Part shown: one piece after another, positions 44,886-54,682 of the stretch
How the letters are laid out: each line of letters starts with the position of its first letter
Position numbering within the stretch: position 1 is the stretch's first letter
Source of the DNA: an uncultured Paracoccaceae bacterium
GTDB lineage: Bacteria > Pseudomonadota > Alphaproteobacteria > Rhodobacterales > Rhodobacteraceae
DNA: 64,000 nt
Direction: 5' to 3'
Assembly: GCA_947489325.1 (NCBI GenBank)
Contig: CANLDA010000005.1
Location: 62,001 to 126,000 of the forward strand
Made by a program: the position numbers and the translations under genes
Notes under the pieces: model-generated
Database searches by the model: none
Told to the model about the DNA's origin: nothing
The model's input: only the letters and a program-made list of their open reading frames with translations

Positions 44886-46475
44886 TTATGCTGCGTGCAG
44901 CGTGGCCAACAGCTGTGCCTCGTGGCTGCGCAAGGAGATGCGTGCAGCTGCGCCATACCCTTCACCTGTGTCCGGACATAGTTCCGGAAACAGGCTCAAC
45001 AACTCGCCTTGCGTTCCAGAATCAAAACCTTGACTGGTTTCCTTGCCGGGTTGGTAACTCTCGGTAAGGGCTCCGTTGGACCAGATGATTTCATGCTGAT
45101 CAAACAGGATGTGATAGTACTGGATATCTTGCAGATCGCGATCGACATCGACAGAGACCCCATTCACCAAATCTTTGGCCTTTACCAGAACCTCGGTTTC
45201 TCCGAACAAGAGCTGGGCCAGATGTCCCGACAGAAGGATGCGGTGCTGCGGCGATACCCACAAATCCTGCGTGTTGGAAAACGTCCCTTTCTTGATCCGA
45301 ATAGGGAAGGTGCCTACGGTTGCTTCTATGTTTCGATGGCCAATCCAGCGAATGGTTTGGGCACCATTGTCCAATGTGTGAACCTTCATGCCTGCACGCA
45401 GGTCTTCTACGGCGATCTCACCATTGGGTGTCAAAATCGTGGTGCCCCGCAAAAAGCAGGGGGCGGATTGCGTGATTTCAACCAATGCTGTGTCGGTGTT
45501 GCCGGTCAGGCTGTCCTCAATCGTATAGTTGAAATAGGCAACTTCCTGATCTCCATCGGTTTGCACAGAAAAGGTGCCATCCGCATTCAGCGTCACTTGT
45601 TGACCAGAGGCCAGAGTCACGGTGTCACCAACCGACACTGCGACATCGTTGATGTGCGTAACCGTTAACGTACCGCCAGATGTCGCACTGTCATTGTCCA
45701 GCACATCCATAGTGTGTGTGGTGTTTATGAAATAACTGGCCTGATCATCCTGTGCGACAATGGCGGTTTGGACCGACCCTCCTGCAATCAGCAGGTTGGT
45801 GTCATAATTTGAATCTGCTGTATCAGCGACACCGATGCGCAATGTGTTTTCCACACCTGGATTGACCGGGGCTACAAAGGTCAGGGTGACGGTAAACCCG
45901 TCCATCTCGGTGTTGAATGCATCGGTGGTGTTGTCGATATAGATGTTTTCCGTGTCGTTTTGATTGATATTGCCAATTGAGGCAGAGCCATCGCCAATCG
46001 TAACCTGCGCCTCAACGCCGTTCACCCAAACACCCACCACGTCGTTAAACTGTGAATTGGCGAATTCAGGGTACTCTTCGGATGACAGCACAAAGTCGAT
46101 CGTCAGTGTGTCACCATCCGGAGTGAATACCACATCCAGATAAGAGGCATCAAAGGTGTTTGCCCCGGCCAGCCCATCAAAATCCGCATTCCCATCTTCG
46201 CCAGAGGTGTTCGTGGTGGTGCTGCCAGAGGTGTTGGTGTTGGTTGATCCATCCGAATTGGTGAAATCCTCGACATGTCCGGTGGACAGGATTACACCAG
46301 AATTCGCAGGGGCCACGCCCGGGCTTGTTGTGTCTGCACCTGTATAGATACCAGAAGACAAATCATCCCCGGTATAGGTCGCACTATCCACGGTTGCGCC
46401 TGCACCAAAAATTTCATTGGCCATATCTTCGGCACTGGCCGTAGAATTGATGTTAAGTTCCGTGGCTGTTGCCAT
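44886..46475 (-). CDS. Secreted-type choice-of-anchor L and Hint domain protein
   Basis: 529 residues, acidic and rich in Thr, Asn, Gly and Asp. Residues about 20-240 match the choice-of-anchor L type (GIYTGADTTSPGVAPANSGVILSTG; LSSEEYPEF), followed by a cadherin/VCBS-like segment (about 245-335) and a Hint domain from about 339 (CFLRGTTILTPNGEIAVEDL...WVSPQHRILL). Roseobacter proteins of this type are often exported by type I systems. The Hint Cys is retained, but whether it self-cleaves is unknown. No signal peptide or secretion genes are adjacent. Only 4 nt from the convergent uvrA stop. Confidence 0.85.
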   Translation of the reverse strand: MATATELNINSTASAEDMANEIFGAGATVDSATYTGDDLSSGIYTGADTTSPGVAPANSGVILSTGHVEDFTNSDGSTNTNTSGSTTTNTSGEDGNADFDGLAGANTFDASYLDVVFTPDGDTLTIDFVLSSEEYPEFANSQFNDVVGVWVNGVEAQVTIGDGSASIGNINQNDTENIYIDNTTDAFNTEMDGFTVTLTFVAPVNPGVENTLRIGVADTADSNYDTNLLIAGGSVQTAIVAQDDQASYFINTTHTMDVLDNDSATSGGTLTVTHINDVAVSVGDTVTLASGQQVTLNADGTFSVQTDGDQEVAYFNYTIEDSLTGNTDTALVEITQSAPCFLRGTTILTPNGEIAVEDLRAGMKVHTLDNGAQTIRWIGHRNIEATVGTFPIRIKKGTFSNTQDLWVSPQHRILLSGHLAQLLFGETEVLVKAKDLVNGVSVDVDRDLQDIQYYHILFDQHEIIWSNGALTESYQPGKETSQGFDSGTQGELLSLFPELCPDTGEGYGAAARISLRSHEAQLLATLHAA

Positions 46476-46603
46476 GGTCTGCTCCTGTACTCAAAAGCAC
46501 ACTCTTATTGGTGTGTATGATACAGGTTGCAAACAAGCGGGGCACAATTTTGAAAATACAGAGAAAGTTTGTGAAAGTTTTGTGTGGCTTTCACATATCT
46601 GCC

Positions 46604-47482
46604 TTACTCTGAGGACCGCGTGCGTGTTTCAAATCGTGGCAACATGGCTGAAAAATCGGTGCCTGCACCATTTTCGATTTCGACAAATTGCTGATAAAGC
46701 GCCATGGCATGCGCGCCCATTGGGGTGTCGGCATCCGCGGCCTCGGCGGCTTGTTGTGACAAGCGCAAATCCTTCAGCATGAGATCAGAGGCAAAACCGG
46801 GCTGATAGTCATTGTCAGCTGGGCTTTGTGGGCCAACGCCGGGGGCCGGGCAATAGGCATTCATCGTCCAACTGTATCCCGAAGACGTGCTGACCACATC
46901 AAACATCTTTTGCCGATCAAGGCCCAATTTATCCGCCAAAGCAAAGGCTTCACAGGTCGCGATCATAGTGACGCCGAGGATCATGTTGTTGCATATTTTT
47001 GCGGCTTGACCTGCGCCAGACTCGCCGCAATGCACGGCCTTTTGTCCCATGATGTCAAACAAGGGCTCGGCCACAGCAAACGCCGCATCAGACCCCCCGG
47101 CCATGAATGTCAGCGTACCTGCTGCCGCGCCACCGATGCCGCCGGAAACGGGTGCGTCCACGGCCAAAAGACCAGCATCCCGGGCTTGTTGCGCGACATC
47201 GCGCGCGCTTTCAACATCCACAGTGGAACAATCAATCAACGTGGCACCTGCCTGCATGGATGGGATGATCTCTGCTGCCACCGCACGCAGAATGGCACCA
47301 TTGGGCAGCATGGTGACCACAACATCGGCCTCATTTGCCGCTGCGGCCCCTGTCTTGGCCATGGTGAGGCCTTCGATGGACACATCAGCCATGTCAAACC
47401 CAGTGACCTCATGACCTGCTGCAATCAGATTGGCCGCCATTGGTGCGCCCATATTGCCCAGTCCGATAAACCCGATTTTCAT
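46604..47482 (-). CDS. mmsB: 3-hydroxyisobutyrate dehydrogenase
   Basis: Oxidises 3-hydroxyisobutyrate to methylmalonate semialdehyde with NAD in valine degradation. 292 residues. NAD-binding IGFIGLGNMGAPMAANL, substrate block DAPVSGGIGGAAAGTLTFMAGG, and catalytic Lys in GQAAKICNNM. Last gene of the tightly packed run isobutyryl-CoA dehydrogenase, hydrolase, mmsB. Confidence 0.95.
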   Translation of the reverse strand: MKIGFIGLGNMGAPMAANLIAAGHEVTGFDMADVSIEGLTMAKTGAAAANEADVVVTMLPNGAILRAVAAEIIPSMQAGATLIDCSTVDVESARDVAQQARDAGLLAVDAPVSGGIGGAAAGTLTFMAGGSDAAFAVAEPLFDIMGQKAVHCGESGAGQAAKICNNMILGVTMIATCEAFALADKLGLDRQKMFDVVSTSSGYSWTMNAYCPAPGVGPQSPADNDYQPGFASDLMLKDLRLSQQAAEAADADTPMGAHAMALYQQFVEIENGAGTDFSAMLPRFETRTRSSE

Positions 47483-47485
47483 GGC

Positions 47486-48526
47486 TTAGTCTCCTTTGTG
47501 AAATGTCAAAGATGCCTCACCCAAGGGTAAGAGCATCTGCTGAACGGCCTGATCCGGCAGATTGTCGATTTGGTGGCGCCACTGTGGATTGCGGTCTTTG
47601 TCGATGATCTGGGCACGGATGCCTTCCAGAAAATCCCCGTGTTCCATGGCGCGATAGGTGAAACGATATTCCTGCGTCAAAGCCGCGCGAAAATCGCCGT
47701 CAACACGCGTGCGACGAATGATTTCCAACGCGCATCCCATTGCAAGGGGCGAGTTGCGCCGCATCTTTTTTAAGGCATCGGTGGCAAAAGGGCTGTTGTC
47801 GCTTTGCAAAGAAGTCACGATCTCACTTAGGCTCTCTGCACCAAAGTGCCGATCAACCTTGTCTTGTAGGCCCTCTAACATGCCTGTGGGCGCGGTTGTG
47901 GCTGCTGTTTCAATCAAGGTGCTGTCTGCGGTCTTTTCTAATGTGGAGACCAGGACAGGCCATTGATCTTGGGGGATATAGTAATCAGCAAAGCCTGCAC
48001 GAATGGCATCTGTTGGCCCCATACGCGCTGCCGTCAATCCAAGGTATTCGCCCAGATGTCCGGGTGCCGTGGCGAGGATATAGGAGCCGCCTACATCCGG
48101 CACCAAACCGATCCCGCATTCGGGCATGGCAATTTGGCTGCTGTCACCCACCACCCGGTGCGAGCCATGGCATCCAACGCCCACACCTCCGCCCATGGTG
48201 AACCCTTGCATAAAGCTGGCGACAGGTTTGGGGAATTCCCGCAATTTTGCATTCATGCGGTATTCATCGGCCCAGAATGTTTGCCCAAAAGTAAAGTTTC
48301 CAGATGTGCCAGTCTCATAGAGGTCGGCAATATCACCACCCGCACAGAAGGCTTTATCGCCCATGGCATCAATCAGAACCATCTTGACTGTTTCGTCGAT
48401 GGCCCATTGATCCAAGGCGACCTCTATCGCGGTGCACATGTCATAAGACATTGCATTCAATGCCTTTTCACGGGTGAATGTAATGCGACCTGTGGGGCCA
48501 ATTTGACGGATGTTGATATCGCTCAT
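47486..48526 (-). CDS. 3-hydroxyisobutyryl-CoA hydrolase
   Basis: Releases CoA from 3-hydroxyisobutyryl-CoA. 346 residues of the crotonase fold: GGDIADLYETG, GGGVGVGCHGSHRVV, and PECGIGLVPDVGGSY, the latter distinguishing HIBYL-CoA hydrolases from ordinary enoyl-CoA hydratases. 3 nt before mmsB and 13 nt after the dehydrogenase stop. Confidence 0.93.
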   Translation of the reverse strand: MSDINIRQIGPTGRITFTREKALNAMSYDMCTAIEVALDQWAIDETVKMVLIDAMGDKAFCAGGDIADLYETGTSGNFTFGQTFWADEYRMNAKLREFPKPVASFMQGFTMGGGVGVGCHGSHRVVGDSSQIAMPECGIGLVPDVGGSYILATAPGHLGEYLGLTAARMGPTDAIRAGFADYYIPQDQWPVLVSTLEKTADSTLIETAATTAPTGMLEGLQDKVDRHFGAESLSEIVTSLQSDNSPFATDALKKMRRNSPLAMGCALEIIRRTRVDGDFRAALTQEYRFTYRAMEHGDFLEGIRAQIIDKDRNPQWRHQIDNLPDQAVQQMLLPLGEASLTFHKGD

Positions 48527-48539
48527 TTCAGGGCCTGTC

Positions 48540-49679
48540 TTAGTCTGAGATCAACTGGCGCGCGATGATCAAGCGCATGATTTCATTGGTACCTTCAAGG
48601 ATCTGATGCACGCGTAAATCCCGCACGATCTTCTCAATTCCGTAATCTGCGAGGTATCCGTATCCGCCATGCAACTGCAAACACCCGTTGGCGACATCAA
48701 AGGCCACGTCTGTCACCATCAGCTTGGCCATGGCGCAGAATTTGGTCGCGTCATGGGTGCCATTGTCAAGCTTCCATGCCGCCTGACGTAAAAATGTGCG
48801 CGCGGCTTGCAGCTTAGTTTCATATTCTGCCAGACGAAATTGTAGTGCTTGAAATTGGTTGATGGTTTTTCCAAAGGCGCGGCGCTCGGCCATATATTGC
48901 ACGGTCAGATCAAGTGCCTTTTGCGCGCCACCCAAGGCTCCGGCGGATATATTCAACCGTCCGCCATCAAGCCCGGCCATGGCATAGGAAAACCCGCAAC
49001 CTTCCTCGCCAATCAGGTTGTCGGCGGACACCTTGCAATCGTCAAATTGAACCTGTGCAGTGGGCTGTGCCTTCCAGCCCATTTTATCTTCTTGTGCACC
49101 AAAACTAAGACCGGTGGTGCCATCCTCAACCACGATGGTGGAAATGCCCTTGGGGCCGTCTTTGCCTGTTCGCACCATGGTGACATAGGCATCAGAATAT
49201 GACCCGCCCGAAATAAACGCCTTGGTGCCGTTCAAGGTAAAGCCTTCGTTGGTCTTTGTGGCACGGGTTTTCAAGGCGGCGGCGTCAGAGCCGGATCCGG
49301 GTTCGGTCAGACAATAGGAAAACACCTTTTCCATATTGCACAACTGCGGCAACCATTTTTCGCGCGTGTCGTCCGAACCAAATTTATCAATCATGCCGCC
49401 ACACATATTGTGGATCGACAGGAACGACCCCACAGCAGGGCAGGACATGGCCAGCGCCTCAAACACCAATGTACCGTCCAGCCGTGACAGACCTGATCCG
49501 CCATATGTTTCAGACACATACAACCCGCCAAACCCCAGTTCAGCCAATTGTGGCCACAGGGATTTTGGCATGGTGCCTGCGCGTTCCCATTCTTGGGCAA
49601 AGGGGGCGATATGCTCTTCGCCAAAGCTTTTGGCCATATCGAAGATAAGGGTTTGTTCTTCGGAAAGGGCAAAGTCCAC
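48540..49679 (-). CDS. Acyl-CoA dehydrogenase, probably isobutyryl-CoA dehydrogenase
   Basis: 379 residues starting at GTG 49679, preceded by AGGAGG. Family blocks: EPGSGSDAAALKTRA, MGWKAQPTAQVQFDDCKV, GGRLNISAGALGGAQKALDLTVQYM and GGYGYLADYGIEKIVRDLRVHQILEGTNEIMRLIIAR. The genes that follow (HIBYL-CoA hydrolase, HIBADH) indicate isobutyryl-CoA as substrate, the valine-derived acyl-CoA. Confidence 0.92.
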   Translation of the reverse strand: MDFALSEEQTLIFDMAKSFGEEHIAPFAQEWERAGTMPKSLWPQLAELGFGGLYVSETYGGSGLSRLDGTLVFEALAMSCPAVGSFLSIHNMCGGMIDKFGSDDTREKWLPQLCNMEKVFSYCLTEPGSGSDAAALKTRATKTNEGFTLNGTKAFISGGSYSDAYVTMVRTGKDGPKGISTIVVEDGTTGLSFGAQEDKMGWKAQPTAQVQFDDCKVSADNLIGEEGCGFSYAMAGLDGGRLNISAGALGGAQKALDLTVQYMAERRAFGKTINQFQALQFRLAEYETKLQAARTFLRQAAWKLDNGTHDATKFCAMAKLMVTDVAFDVANGCLQLHGGYGYLADYGIEKIVRDLRVHQILEGTNEIMRLIIARQLISD

Positions 49680-49797
49680 GGAAACCTCCTGTCAGCGCAA
49701 TTGAACGTTTGTTAAATTATACGAGTTTTGCAGGAATGTGTCAGGGGCGAAATGACGCGTAGAAATACGCGACTATTTCGAGATGGCGCGACACATC

Positions 49798-50931
49798 TTA
49801 CAAATCGGCGTGAAATTCTTCGGTCAGGTGATGTACCACAGCGCGCAAGGCGGCATCGTGATCCGCGCCACCACTTATGGCCGCTTGATAAGCAGCGCGC
49901 TGGCGTTCCGCACTGGTGCCATTTTGCAGGATATTGCGGGCGTTTGCCACTTCGCCCACTGATTGAAGGGCCTCGGCGTCCTCAGAAACGAGGGCAATCA
50001 TTTCCTCGACCAGATCCTCAAATGGCACGATTTCATGCAGGCCAAAATCGATCAAGCCTTCGGTGGTGCCATACCGTTGCGCGCGCCAGCGGTTTTCCTC
50101 AATCAGGAAACTGTCATACAGCCGCCAGCGTTGATTATGTGTCGCCAAACGATAGAGCATGCGCGTCAACGCCTGTGTCAGGGCCGCGAGTGTCAGCGTG
50201 GTTTCCAGTCGGGGCGAGACATCACAGATACGGCTTTCAAGTGTGGGAAAACGCGATGAAGGGCGTAAATCCCACCAGATCTTGGAGCTGTCCTGAATTA
50301 CTCCCAGATCTGTCAAGGCTTTGACTGATCGTTCATATTGCCCCCAACTTTCCATCTGGGGCGGCAATCCAGTCCGTGGCAGATTATCAAACACCGTCAA
50401 ACGATAACTGGCAAGCCCCGTGTCATCGCCCTGCCAATAGGGCGAAGAAGTCGACAAAGCCAACAGATGCGGCAGAAAATACCGGAGCTGGTTCATAAGG
50501 TCGATCCGTAGATCAGGTGCCTCAATGCCAACATGTACATGCATGCCGCAAATCAACATGCGCCGCACCACGCCCCCCAGATCATGACGCAAGGTGTTAT
50601 AGCGTTCTTTATTGGTATGATGCTGATCACGCCAATCTGAAAACGGATGGCAAGAGGCCGCAATGGGAGCAAGATTGAATTGATCGGCACAACGCGCCAC
50701 TGTGCTGCGCAAACGTCGCAAATCTTCGCGTGCTTCGCCAATGGTCTGACACACTTTGGTGCCAATCTCGATCTGACAATTCAGATATTCCGGGCTGACC
50801 TGGCTTTGCAATTCTGATTGACACGCCTCCATCAAACCTTCGGGGGCAGGGGACAGCGCAAGACTGTCCTTGTCGACCAAAAGATATTCTTCTTCGACGC
50901 CAATGGTGAAATCTGGTGCTGACCGTGCCAT
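49798..50931 (-). CDS. Carboxylate-amine ligase, YbdK/glutamate-cysteine ligase 2 family
   Basis: 377 residues with [12 protein letters not shown] at the N-terminus, [29 protein letters not shown] and [19 protein letters not shown]. The family has weak glutamate-cysteine ligase activity in E. coli; the real substrate is unknown. It separates the valine genes from mmsA and may form a unit with the 157-residue gene upstream. Confidence 0.9.
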   Translation of the reverse strand: MARSAPDFTIGVEEEYLLVDKDSLALSPAPEGLMEACQSELQSQVSPEYLNCQIEIGTKVCQTIGEAREDLRRLRSTVARCADQFNLAPIAASCHPFSDWRDQHHTNKERYNTLRHDLGGVVRRMLICGMHVHVGIEAPDLRIDLMNQLRYFLPHLLALSTSSPYWQGDDTGLASYRLTVFDNLPRTGLPPQMESWGQYERSVKALTDLGVIQDSSKIWWDLRPSSRFPTLESRICDVSPRLETTLTLAALTQALTRMLYRLATHNQRWRLYDSFLIEENRWRAQRYGTTEGLIDFGLHEIVPFEDLVEEMIALVSEDAEALQSVGEVANARNILQNGTSAERQRAAYQAAISGGADHDAALRAVVHHLTEEFHADL

Positions 50932-50985
50932 TCTGTTCCCCCGTTTGGGGTAAGTTCAACAGGTCTGGGCCGTAAACTCAACCCG

Positions 50986-51459
50986 TCAGAGGGCAGGCAT
51001 GGGGTCTATCTCGCGCCAACCAGCGACCTCTGCCTGCTGGGAAAGCTGACTTAAAGTCATATCAGGCATGCCCGCCTTGGCCATAACATCCTCGGGCGTG
51101 CGATAAACATAGATCTCTACCTCATCGGACATGGCGGCAATACTTTCAAAGATACGCGAGGTGGCAAACGCAAGGTCGCTGGGTGCATACACCACGCATA
51201 ACATGGAGTTCACGGCCTGATCAGACGTGTCATTACGTACCGCGCGCTGGAAATTCCCCATGATTGACATGACCCGTTCAAAGCACAGGTCATTGTCTTC
51301 CATCCGGCTATGGTCCACGATTTTGGTAAAGGAAAACGGCATTGTCGGATCATTGGCCTGTCGCGAAATCATGGCCAAAAACTCGGCCTGTGTGACATAG
51401 CCTGAAAACTGGATCACGACGGTTTTGATGCTTGGTAACACGCTAAATTTAACAGGCAT
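50986..51459 (-). CDS. Conserved hypothetical protein (STAS/SpoIIAA-like pattern)
   Basis: 157 residues from ATG 51459 with GAGG 9 nt upstream. Alternating beta strands and helices (SVLPSIKTVVIQFSGYVTQAEFLAMI; SMLCVVYAPSDLAFATSRIFESI) suggest a single STAS/SpoIIAA-type alpha-beta domain, but I cannot name a function. Upstream of and in line with the carboxylate-amine ligase, 54 nt apart. Confidence 0.7.
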   Translation of the reverse strand: MPVKFSVLPSIKTVVIQFSGYVTQAEFLAMISRQANDPTMPFSFTKIVDHSRMEDNDLCFERVMSIMGNFQRAVRNDTSDQAVNSMLCVVYAPSDLAFATSRIFESIAAMSDEVEIYVYRTPEDVMAKAGMPDMTLSQLSQQAEVAGWREIDPMPAL

Positions 51460-51500
51460 TTTCGTCCTCAAAACTCAATTCTGCCTGACACATGGCGCAC

Positions 51501-51531
51501 AAAAAAACCTGCCAGAACGTCTGGCAGGTTT
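51501..51531 (-). terminator. Rho-independent terminator of mmsA
   Basis: AAACCTGCCAGA-ACG-TCTGGCAGGTTT, 12 perfect pairs; on the minus strand it is followed by a run of T. 23 nt after the mmsA stop. Confidence 0.95.
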
Positions 51532-51554
51532 GATTGTTAAGAGTTATGGACTGA

Positions 51555-53054
51555 TTAGTCCATAGCCTTGAAGTTGAACTCGCCACCTTCTTTGATGCCG
51601 GAGGGCCAGCGTGATGTCACGGTTTTGGTGCGCGTATAAAACTTAAAGCTGTCAGGCCCGTGTTGGTTCAGGTCGCCAAATACGGATTTTTTCCACCCAC
51701 CAAAGGTGTGATAGGCCAGCGGCACAGGGATTGGTACGTTGATACCGACCATGCCGATGTTGATGCGATGCGCAAAATCACGGGCCGTGTCGCCATCGCG
51801 GGTATAGATCGCGGTGCCGTTGCCATATTCATGATCCATCGCCATTCCCAAAGCGGCCTCATAGGTAGGTGCGCGCACGACGGACAGAACTGGACCAAAG
51901 ATTTCTTTGGTATAGATGTCCATGTCGGTGGTCACATTGTCGAACAGATGCGGGCCAACAAAGAACCCGTTTTCATATCCTTGAAGCGAGAAATCGCGAT
52001 TATCGACCACAAGTTTGGCACCCTGTTCCACTCCCGAGTTGATCAGACCAAGGATGCGCTCTTTGGCATCACGGGTGACAACAGGGCCGTAATCCACATC
52101 ATCGCCATCGGTATAGGGGGCAACACGCAGTTTTTCGACACGCGGCACCAAGGCTTCGATCAGACGGTCTGCGGTTTCTTCGCCAACAGGGACGGCCACG
52201 GAAATTGCCATGCAACGTTCGCCAGCTGCGCCAAACCCGGCACCGATCAAGGCATCCGCCGCCTGATCAATATCCGCATCCGGCATGATGATCATATGGT
52301 TTTTCGCACCACCAAAACATTGTGCGCGCTTACCAGTCGCAGTCGCGCGAGAATAGATATACTGCGCAATTGGGGTGGAACCGACAAAGCTGACGCCCTG
52401 AATGATGTCACTGTCCAGAATGGTGTCCACGGCCTCTTTGTCGCCATTCACAACCTGGAACACACCAGCAGGCAAGCCAGCCTCGACAAACAGTTCTGCC
52501 AGCATCAGGGGCACAGATGGGTCACGCTCAGATGGTTTGAGAACCACGGCATTGCCGCATGCCAGTGCCGGACCAACGTGCCACAAAGGCATCATCGCAG
52601 GAAAGTTGAACGGCATGATTGACCCAACAACACCCAAGGGCTGACGCATAGAATACATATCAATACCGGGGCCCGCGTCGTCTGTATACTCGCCCTTCAA
52701 CATTTGCGGCGCACCAATGCAATATTCGATGACTTCCAGACCACGCTGCAAATCGCCCTTGGCATCTGGAATGGTTTTACCATGCTCGCGGCTCAGCGCT
52801 TCGGCCAACTTGTCCATATCGCGGTTCATCAGGCCCACCATGGCCATCATCACACGCGCGCGCTTTTGTGGGTTTGTGGCAGCCCAGGCAGGCTGTGCGG
52901 CTGCGGCATCTGCAATCGCTTGCGTGGTTTCATCAACGCTGGCCATTGGGCATTGCGCTTGTGTTTCACCTGTCGCTGGGTTGAAAACATCCGCAAAGCG
53001 GCCCGAAGACCCTTTAACATATGCGCCATTCAGGAAATGTGAGAGTTCTTTCAT
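51555..53054 (-). CDS. mmsA: CoA-acylating methylmalonate-semialdehyde dehydrogenase
   Basis: Converts methylmalonate semialdehyde to propionyl-CoA, the end of valine breakdown. 499 residues from ATG 53054, after GGAGGATCAC; a longer frame upstream to 53102 is not needed. Aldehyde dehydrogenase signatures: FNFPAMMPLWHVGPALACGN, VGSTPIAQYIY and the catalytic Cys in GAAGERCMAIS. 500 codons match the family length. Divergent from the LysR gene, from which it is separated by a perfect dyad. Confidence 0.95.
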   Translation of the reverse strand: MKELSHFLNGAYVKGSSGRFADVFNPATGETQAQCPMASVDETTQAIADAAAAQPAWAATNPQKRARVMMAMVGLMNRDMDKLAEALSREHGKTIPDAKGDLQRGLEVIEYCIGAPQMLKGEYTDDAGPGIDMYSMRQPLGVVGSIMPFNFPAMMPLWHVGPALACGNAVVLKPSERDPSVPLMLAELFVEAGLPAGVFQVVNGDKEAVDTILDSDIIQGVSFVGSTPIAQYIYSRATATGKRAQCFGGAKNHMIIMPDADIDQAADALIGAGFGAAGERCMAISVAVPVGEETADRLIEALVPRVEKLRVAPYTDGDDVDYGPVVTRDAKERILGLINSGVEQGAKLVVDNRDFSLQGYENGFFVGPHLFDNVTTDMDIYTKEIFGPVLSVVRAPTYEAALGMAMDHEYGNGTAIYTRDGDTARDFAHRINIGMVGINVPIPVPLAYHTFGGWKKSVFGDLNQHGPDSFKFYTRTKTVTSRWPSGIKEGGEFNFKAMD

Positions 53055-53127
53055 GTGATCCTCCATCAATCGTTGGACGCACATTAGTCTTGCAAAAAAC
53101 ATCGGAAAAGAGGAAATAACTCAAAAA

Positions 53128-53149
53128 GGCTTTGCATTTTTGCAAAGCC
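53128..53149. promoter_or_regulatory. Operator-like dyad between mmsA and lysR
   Basis: GGCTTTGCA-TTTT-TGCAAAGCC, 9 perfect pairs, in the divergent promoter region 18 bp before the LysR start. Likely binding site of that regulator. Confidence 0.6.
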
Positions 53150-53166
53150 CAATAGGGAGCACAGCC

Positions 53167-54078
53167 ATGGCCAGCCAACTGGATGCACAATGGGATGATT
53201 TAAAAGTGTTTTTGGCCGTGGCCCGCGCCGAGAGCCTGTCTGGCGCTGGTAAAAAGCTGCGGGTTGATCCTGCCACCGTTGGTCGACGCATTGCCCGACT
53301 TGAGGCGTCCTTTGGCGCACCTCTTTTTGCCAAATCACCTACGGGATATGCTTTAACAGATGCAGGACAACGTCTGTTGGGACATGCCACCCGTATGGAA
53401 CACGTCATGGACGAAGCCACCGAAGAAATGGTTGGCGGGCGCGGGGGGCTGAGCGGACAAATCAGAATCGGCGCGCCTGATGGCTCTGCCAATTTTCTTT
53501 TGCCAAAAGTCTGCGCGGAAATTGGTGCGCGCAACCCGGAACTGGAAATTCAGATCATTGCCTTACCGCGTGTCTTTAGCCTGTCCAAACGTGAGGCCGA
53601 TCTGGTCATTTCTGTCAGCCCGCCAACCGCAGGCCGCCGTCTGGTGGTGCAAAAAATTGCTGATTACAAATTGCATCTGGCGGCGGCGGAAACCTATCTG
53701 GACGCGCATGAACCGATCACATCCCTGAACGATCTGCGCCATCATCGCATGATCGGATATGTGCAGGACATGATCTTTGATAAGGAGTTGGATTATCTCA
53801 GCGAAACCGGGCTGGAACGTGTGAACCTGTCATCCAATTCTGTCTCTGTGCAAATTAATTGGGTCAGACAGGGCGGAGGCGTCGCCATTGTGCATGATTT
53901 TTCCATGCCACATGTGGGTGGTTTGCGTAAGATTCTGACCGACCAAGTCAGCCTGACACGTACCTTTTATCTTGTGCGTCACGCCGATGATCGCCGCCTT
54001 GAACGCATGACCCGCTTTTCCGAAGAACTCTGCGATGGCCTGCGCAAAGAAGTCGCACGTTTGGAAGCACTTACTTGA
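53167..54078 (+). CDS. LysR-family transcriptional regulator, probable mmsA regulator
   Basis: 303 residues from ATG 53167 (MASQLDAQWDDLKVFL), preceded by AGGGAG. Winged helix residues 9-68 (FLAVARAESLSGAGKKLRVDPATVGRRIARLEASFG). The short spacing to mmsA and the shared dyad suggest it controls mmsA, whereas the Pseudomonas system uses the AraC-type MmsR. Confidence 0.9.
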   Translation: MASQLDAQWDDLKVFLAVARAESLSGAGKKLRVDPATVGRRIARLEASFGAPLFAKSPTGYALTDAGQRLLGHATRMEHVMDEATEEMVGGRGGLSGQIRIGAPDGSANFLLPKVCAEIGARNPELEIQIIALPRVFSLSKREADLVISVSPPTAGRRLVVQKIADYKLHLAAAETYLDAHEPITSLNDLRHHRMIGYVQDMIFDKELDYLSETGLERVNLSSNSVSVQINWVRQGGGVAIVHDFSMPHVGGLRKILTDQVSLTRTFYLVRHADDRRLERMTRFSEELCDGLRKEVARLEALT

Positions 54079-54137
54079 CAAGTTCTAATCTTGCGGCAAC
54101 GCTGGGTTTACAGCAATAATTTTTAGGAGGCTTCGCC

Positions 54138-54572
54138 ATGCTCGTGCATCAAATTCTCAAATCTAAGGGAAGCGCAGGTGTTATGACAGTGAAGCCAGGC
54201 ACATTGGTGTCTGATGCCGCCAAAATTCTGGCAGATAATCGCATCGGGACAGTGCTTGTATCCAAAGACGATGTGTCTGCGGATGGCATCCTGTCAGAAC
54301 GCGATATCGTGCGCGAATTGGCCAGCCGTGGCACTGCTTGTCTAACATGTACAGTGGATGAATTCATGACATCCAAACTTGTCACCTGTGGGCGTGGCGA
54401 TGACGCGACCGAAGTGCTTGAAAAAATGACCACTGGCCGCTTTCGCCACATGCCGGTTCTTGAAGACGGCAAATTGGTCGGTCTCATCACCTTGGGGGAT
54501 GTGGTTAAGGCCCGCCTGAGTGAACTGGCGATGGAAAAAGACGCGCTCGAAGGTATGATTATGGGGCATTAA
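54138..54572 (+). CDS. CBS-domain pair protein
   Basis: 144 residues forming two CBS motifs (about 10-65 and 75-130): DAAKILADNRIGTVLV and MTTGRFRHMPVLEDGKLVGLITLGD. CBS pairs bind adenine nucleotides or SAM. No catalytic domain. AGGAGG precedes ATG 54138. Confidence 0.9.
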   Translation: MLVHQILKSKGSAGVMTVKPGTLVSDAAKILADNRIGTVLVSKDDVSADGILSERDIVRELASRGTACLTCTVDEFMTSKLVTCGRGDDATEVLEKMTTGRFRHMPVLEDGKLVGLITLGDVVKARLSELAMEKDALEGMIMGH

Positions 54573-54682
54573 TGCGGATTTCTGCATCGCAGCACCCGTA
54601 AGACTACGCATGAGACATAAGGTCACTTGCAATTGCGCGCGCAATATAGTTGCGTGCGCAAAAATCAATTCTGGAGACCGCA

